From assembly GCF_029439455.1 (NCBI RefSeq), contig NZ_JAQFVG010000297.1:17676-81675 (forward strand): 64,000 nucleotides of DNA, written 5' to 3'. Source of the DNA: Caballeronia sp. BR00000012568055 (lineage in GTDB: Bacteria; Pseudomonadota; Gammaproteobacteria; Burkholderiales; Burkholderiaceae). Below are positions 63,152 to 64,000 of the stretch, in pieces. Position 1 is the first letter of the stretch; every line of letters begins with the position of its first letter. The notes under the pieces were generated by a model, which ran no database searches, had not been told where the DNA came from, and saw only the letters and a list, made by a program, of their open reading frames with translations. Position numbers and translations under genes: made by a program.

Positions 63152-63637
63152 ATGCAAGAGATTTCCACCAAGCCGTATCTGCTGCGCGCGCTCTATGAGT
63201 GGTGCACGGATAACGGATTCACGCCGCACATTGCCGTACGTGTCGATGCCGCCACGCGCGTGCCGCGCCAGTTCGTCCGCAACGACGAGATCGTGCTGAA
63301 TATCAGCTTCGAGGCCACCAGTCAGTTGCAGATGGGCAATGAATGGATCGAGTTCAGCGCGCGCTTTTCGGGCAAGTCGCACAAGATCGAAGTACAGGTG
63401 ACCAACGTACTCGCCATTTATGCGCGAGAGAACGGGCAGGGAATGGCGTTTCCAGTCGAAGCAACGGCTCAGGTTGCGGCGGATTCGGCTGGCGTTTCGC
63501 GTGCCATCGAGCGCGATTCGGAGCTGAGCGAGGCATCGGAGCAAGAAAGTCCGGCTGCATCGCAGGAAGAGGTTGCAAGCGCCGAAGACGATGCATCGAA
63601 ATCGTCTGGACGTTCCCACCTCAAAGTCATTAAATGA
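63152..63637 (+). CDS. sspB: ClpXP protease specificity-enhancing factor SspB
   Basis: An adaptor that delivers ssrA-tagged proteins to ClpXP. The folded domain (STKPYLLRALYEWCTDNGFT, IVLNISFEATSQL, WIEFSARFSGK) is followed by an acidic flexible linker and a short C-terminal segment ending SHLKVIK, the ClpX-docking tail. GAGGAAAG precedes the ATG at 63152; a TTG one codon earlier is possible. 161 residues. Confidence 0.94.
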   Translation: MQEISTKPYLLRALYEWCTDNGFTPHIAVRVDAATRVPRQFVRNDEIVLNISFEATSQLQMGNEWIEFSARFSGKSHKIEVQVTNVLAIYARENGQGMAFPVEATAQVAADSAGVSRAIERDSELSEASEQESPAASQEEVASAEDDASKSSGRSHLKVIK

Positions 63638-63655
63638 AGTAGAATTTCGTCCTTC

Positions 63656-63731
63656 GCCGGTTTAGCTCATCAGGTAGAGCGCTTGACTTGTAATCATGAG
63701 GTGGCGGGTTCGAGTCCTGCAACCGGCACCA
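63656..63731 (+). tRNA. tRNA-Thr (anticodon TGT), CCA encoded
   Basis: 76 bases fold as a full cloverleaf: acceptor GCCGGTT/AACCGGC, D-arm GCTC/GAGC, anticodon loop CTTGTAA (anticodon TGT, reads ACA), 5-base variable loop, T-arm GCGGG-TTCGAGT-CCTGC, discriminator A and encoded CCA. The anticodon stem has one T-T mismatch (positions 28 and 42). Confidence 0.96.
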
Positions 63732-63742
63732 AGACTTACGCG

Positions 63743-63773
63743 ACGGCTCGTGCAATGTCTGCACGAGCCGTTT
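63743..63773 (+). terminator. Hairpin terminator after tRNA-Thr
   Basis: A 12-bp perfect stem ACGGCTCGTGCA/TGCACGAGCCGT with a 5-base loop, followed by TTTGCTTT. It ends the sspA-sspB-tRNA unit ahead of the next promoter. Confidence 0.8.
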
Positions 63774-63834
63774 GCTTTCAGTGAGTCTCGGGGAAGATGC
63801 TTCGAAGTGGTCAGCAAGAGTTTTCAGAAAGTTG

Positions 63835-63863
63835 TTGACAACCTCCGAAACGTTCTTCATAAT
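63835..63863 (+). promoter_or_regulatory. Strong sigma-70 promoter, probable rRNA operon promoter
   Basis: Perfect TTGACA (63835-63840), a 17-base spacer and CATAAT (63858-63863). It lies upstream of a boxA-containing leader with no open reading frame, as expected for an rrn promoter. Confidence 0.8.
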
Positions 63864-63928
63864 CTCGTTTCTCTGCTGCTGATGCAGCGACGCAAGACGG
63901 AAGGGTAGTGAATTCGGTTTTGCGGTGT

Positions 63929-63941
63929 GCTCTTTAAAAAC
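63929..63941 (+). promoter_or_regulatory. boxA-type antitermination site in the 16S rRNA leader
   Basis: TGCTCTTTAAAAA matches the rrn boxA consensus (TGCTCTTTAACA) closely; the sequence that follows (CTAACAGTCGATAAGTGTG) resembles known beta-proteobacterial 16S leaders. The 16S gene itself is not inside the window. Confidence 0.75.
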
Positions 63942-64000
63942 TAACAGTCGATAAGTGTGGGCGCTTGATGCGGGTGCGGCCGGTCTTTGGATCGGAATAG

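Overview
This 64 kb window looks like a core chromosomal segment of a beta-proteobacterium of the family Burkholderiaceae, probably the Paraburkholderia/Caballeronia/Burkholderia group. The placement is an inference from protein resemblance, high G+C coding bias and gene order (mla-ibaG-murA-his-tat-petABC-ssp; pilMN(OP)Q-aroK-aroB-dgt). Nearly all of it is densely packed housekeeping sequence. I see no prophage, CRISPR array, integron, toxin-antitoxin or defence island, and no convincing undescribed multi-gene system. The unusual things are individual proteins and regulatory sites.

Layout, left to right. (1) 1-9.6 kb: hemB (cut by the window edge) and engB on the minus strand; divergently a cytochrome c4-like protein, then the System II cytochrome c maturation pair resB/ccsA; the msrPQ methionine sulfoxide repair pair; lysA with the lptM lipoprotein gene on minus. 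(2) 9.6-19.8 kb: cyaY; ponA/mrcA on minus; divergently a type IV pilus or DNA-uptake operon pilM-pilN-pilO/P-pilQ running into aroK-aroB-dgt. PilO and PilP appear fused and PilQ is short. (3) 19.8-24.8 kb: a complete ugpBAEC-ugpQ glycerol-3-phosphate/glycerophosphodiester uptake operon. (4) 24.8-33.8 kb: a DUF883-type protein, OmpW, a degenerate REP-associated Y1 transposase-like gene, then gltB-gltD. (5) 33.8-39.3 kb: an SbmA/YddA-like ABC exporter on minus; divergently a TPP riboswitch leading thiO-thiS-thiG-thiE, with an unusually long ThiE. (6) 39.3-47.1 kb: mlaF-E-D-A-C-B for lipid asymmetry, a YadGH-like ABC pair, ibaG and murA. (7) 47.1-54.7 kb: hisG-D-C-B-(marC)-H-A-F-I-E. (8) 54.7-59.4 kb: a small membrane protein, a HIT hydrolase, tatA-B-C, and on minus a DegS-like protease, then a Nif3-like protein. 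(9) 59.6-64 kb: petABC (cytochrome bc1), sspA-sspB, tRNA-Thr(UGU), and the promoter and boxA leader of what is very probably a ribosomal RNA operon starting just past the right edge.

Functional threads: envelope building (PBP1a, MurA, LptM, Mla, OmpW), c-type cytochrome maturation together with c-type cytochromes (cytochrome c4, cytochrome c1), Tat export together with likely Tat clients (MsrP, the Rieske protein), and amino-acid and cofactor synthesis (His, Lys, shikimate, glutamate, thiamine, haem). Many genes are translationally coupled by 4-base ATGA/GTGA overlaps (pilM/N, pilN/O, pilO/Q, ugpA/E, thiG/E, mlaF/E, mlaC/B, ABC pair, murA/hisG, marC/hisH, hisI/E). All functional statements rest on motif and family recognition by eye; no search was run.
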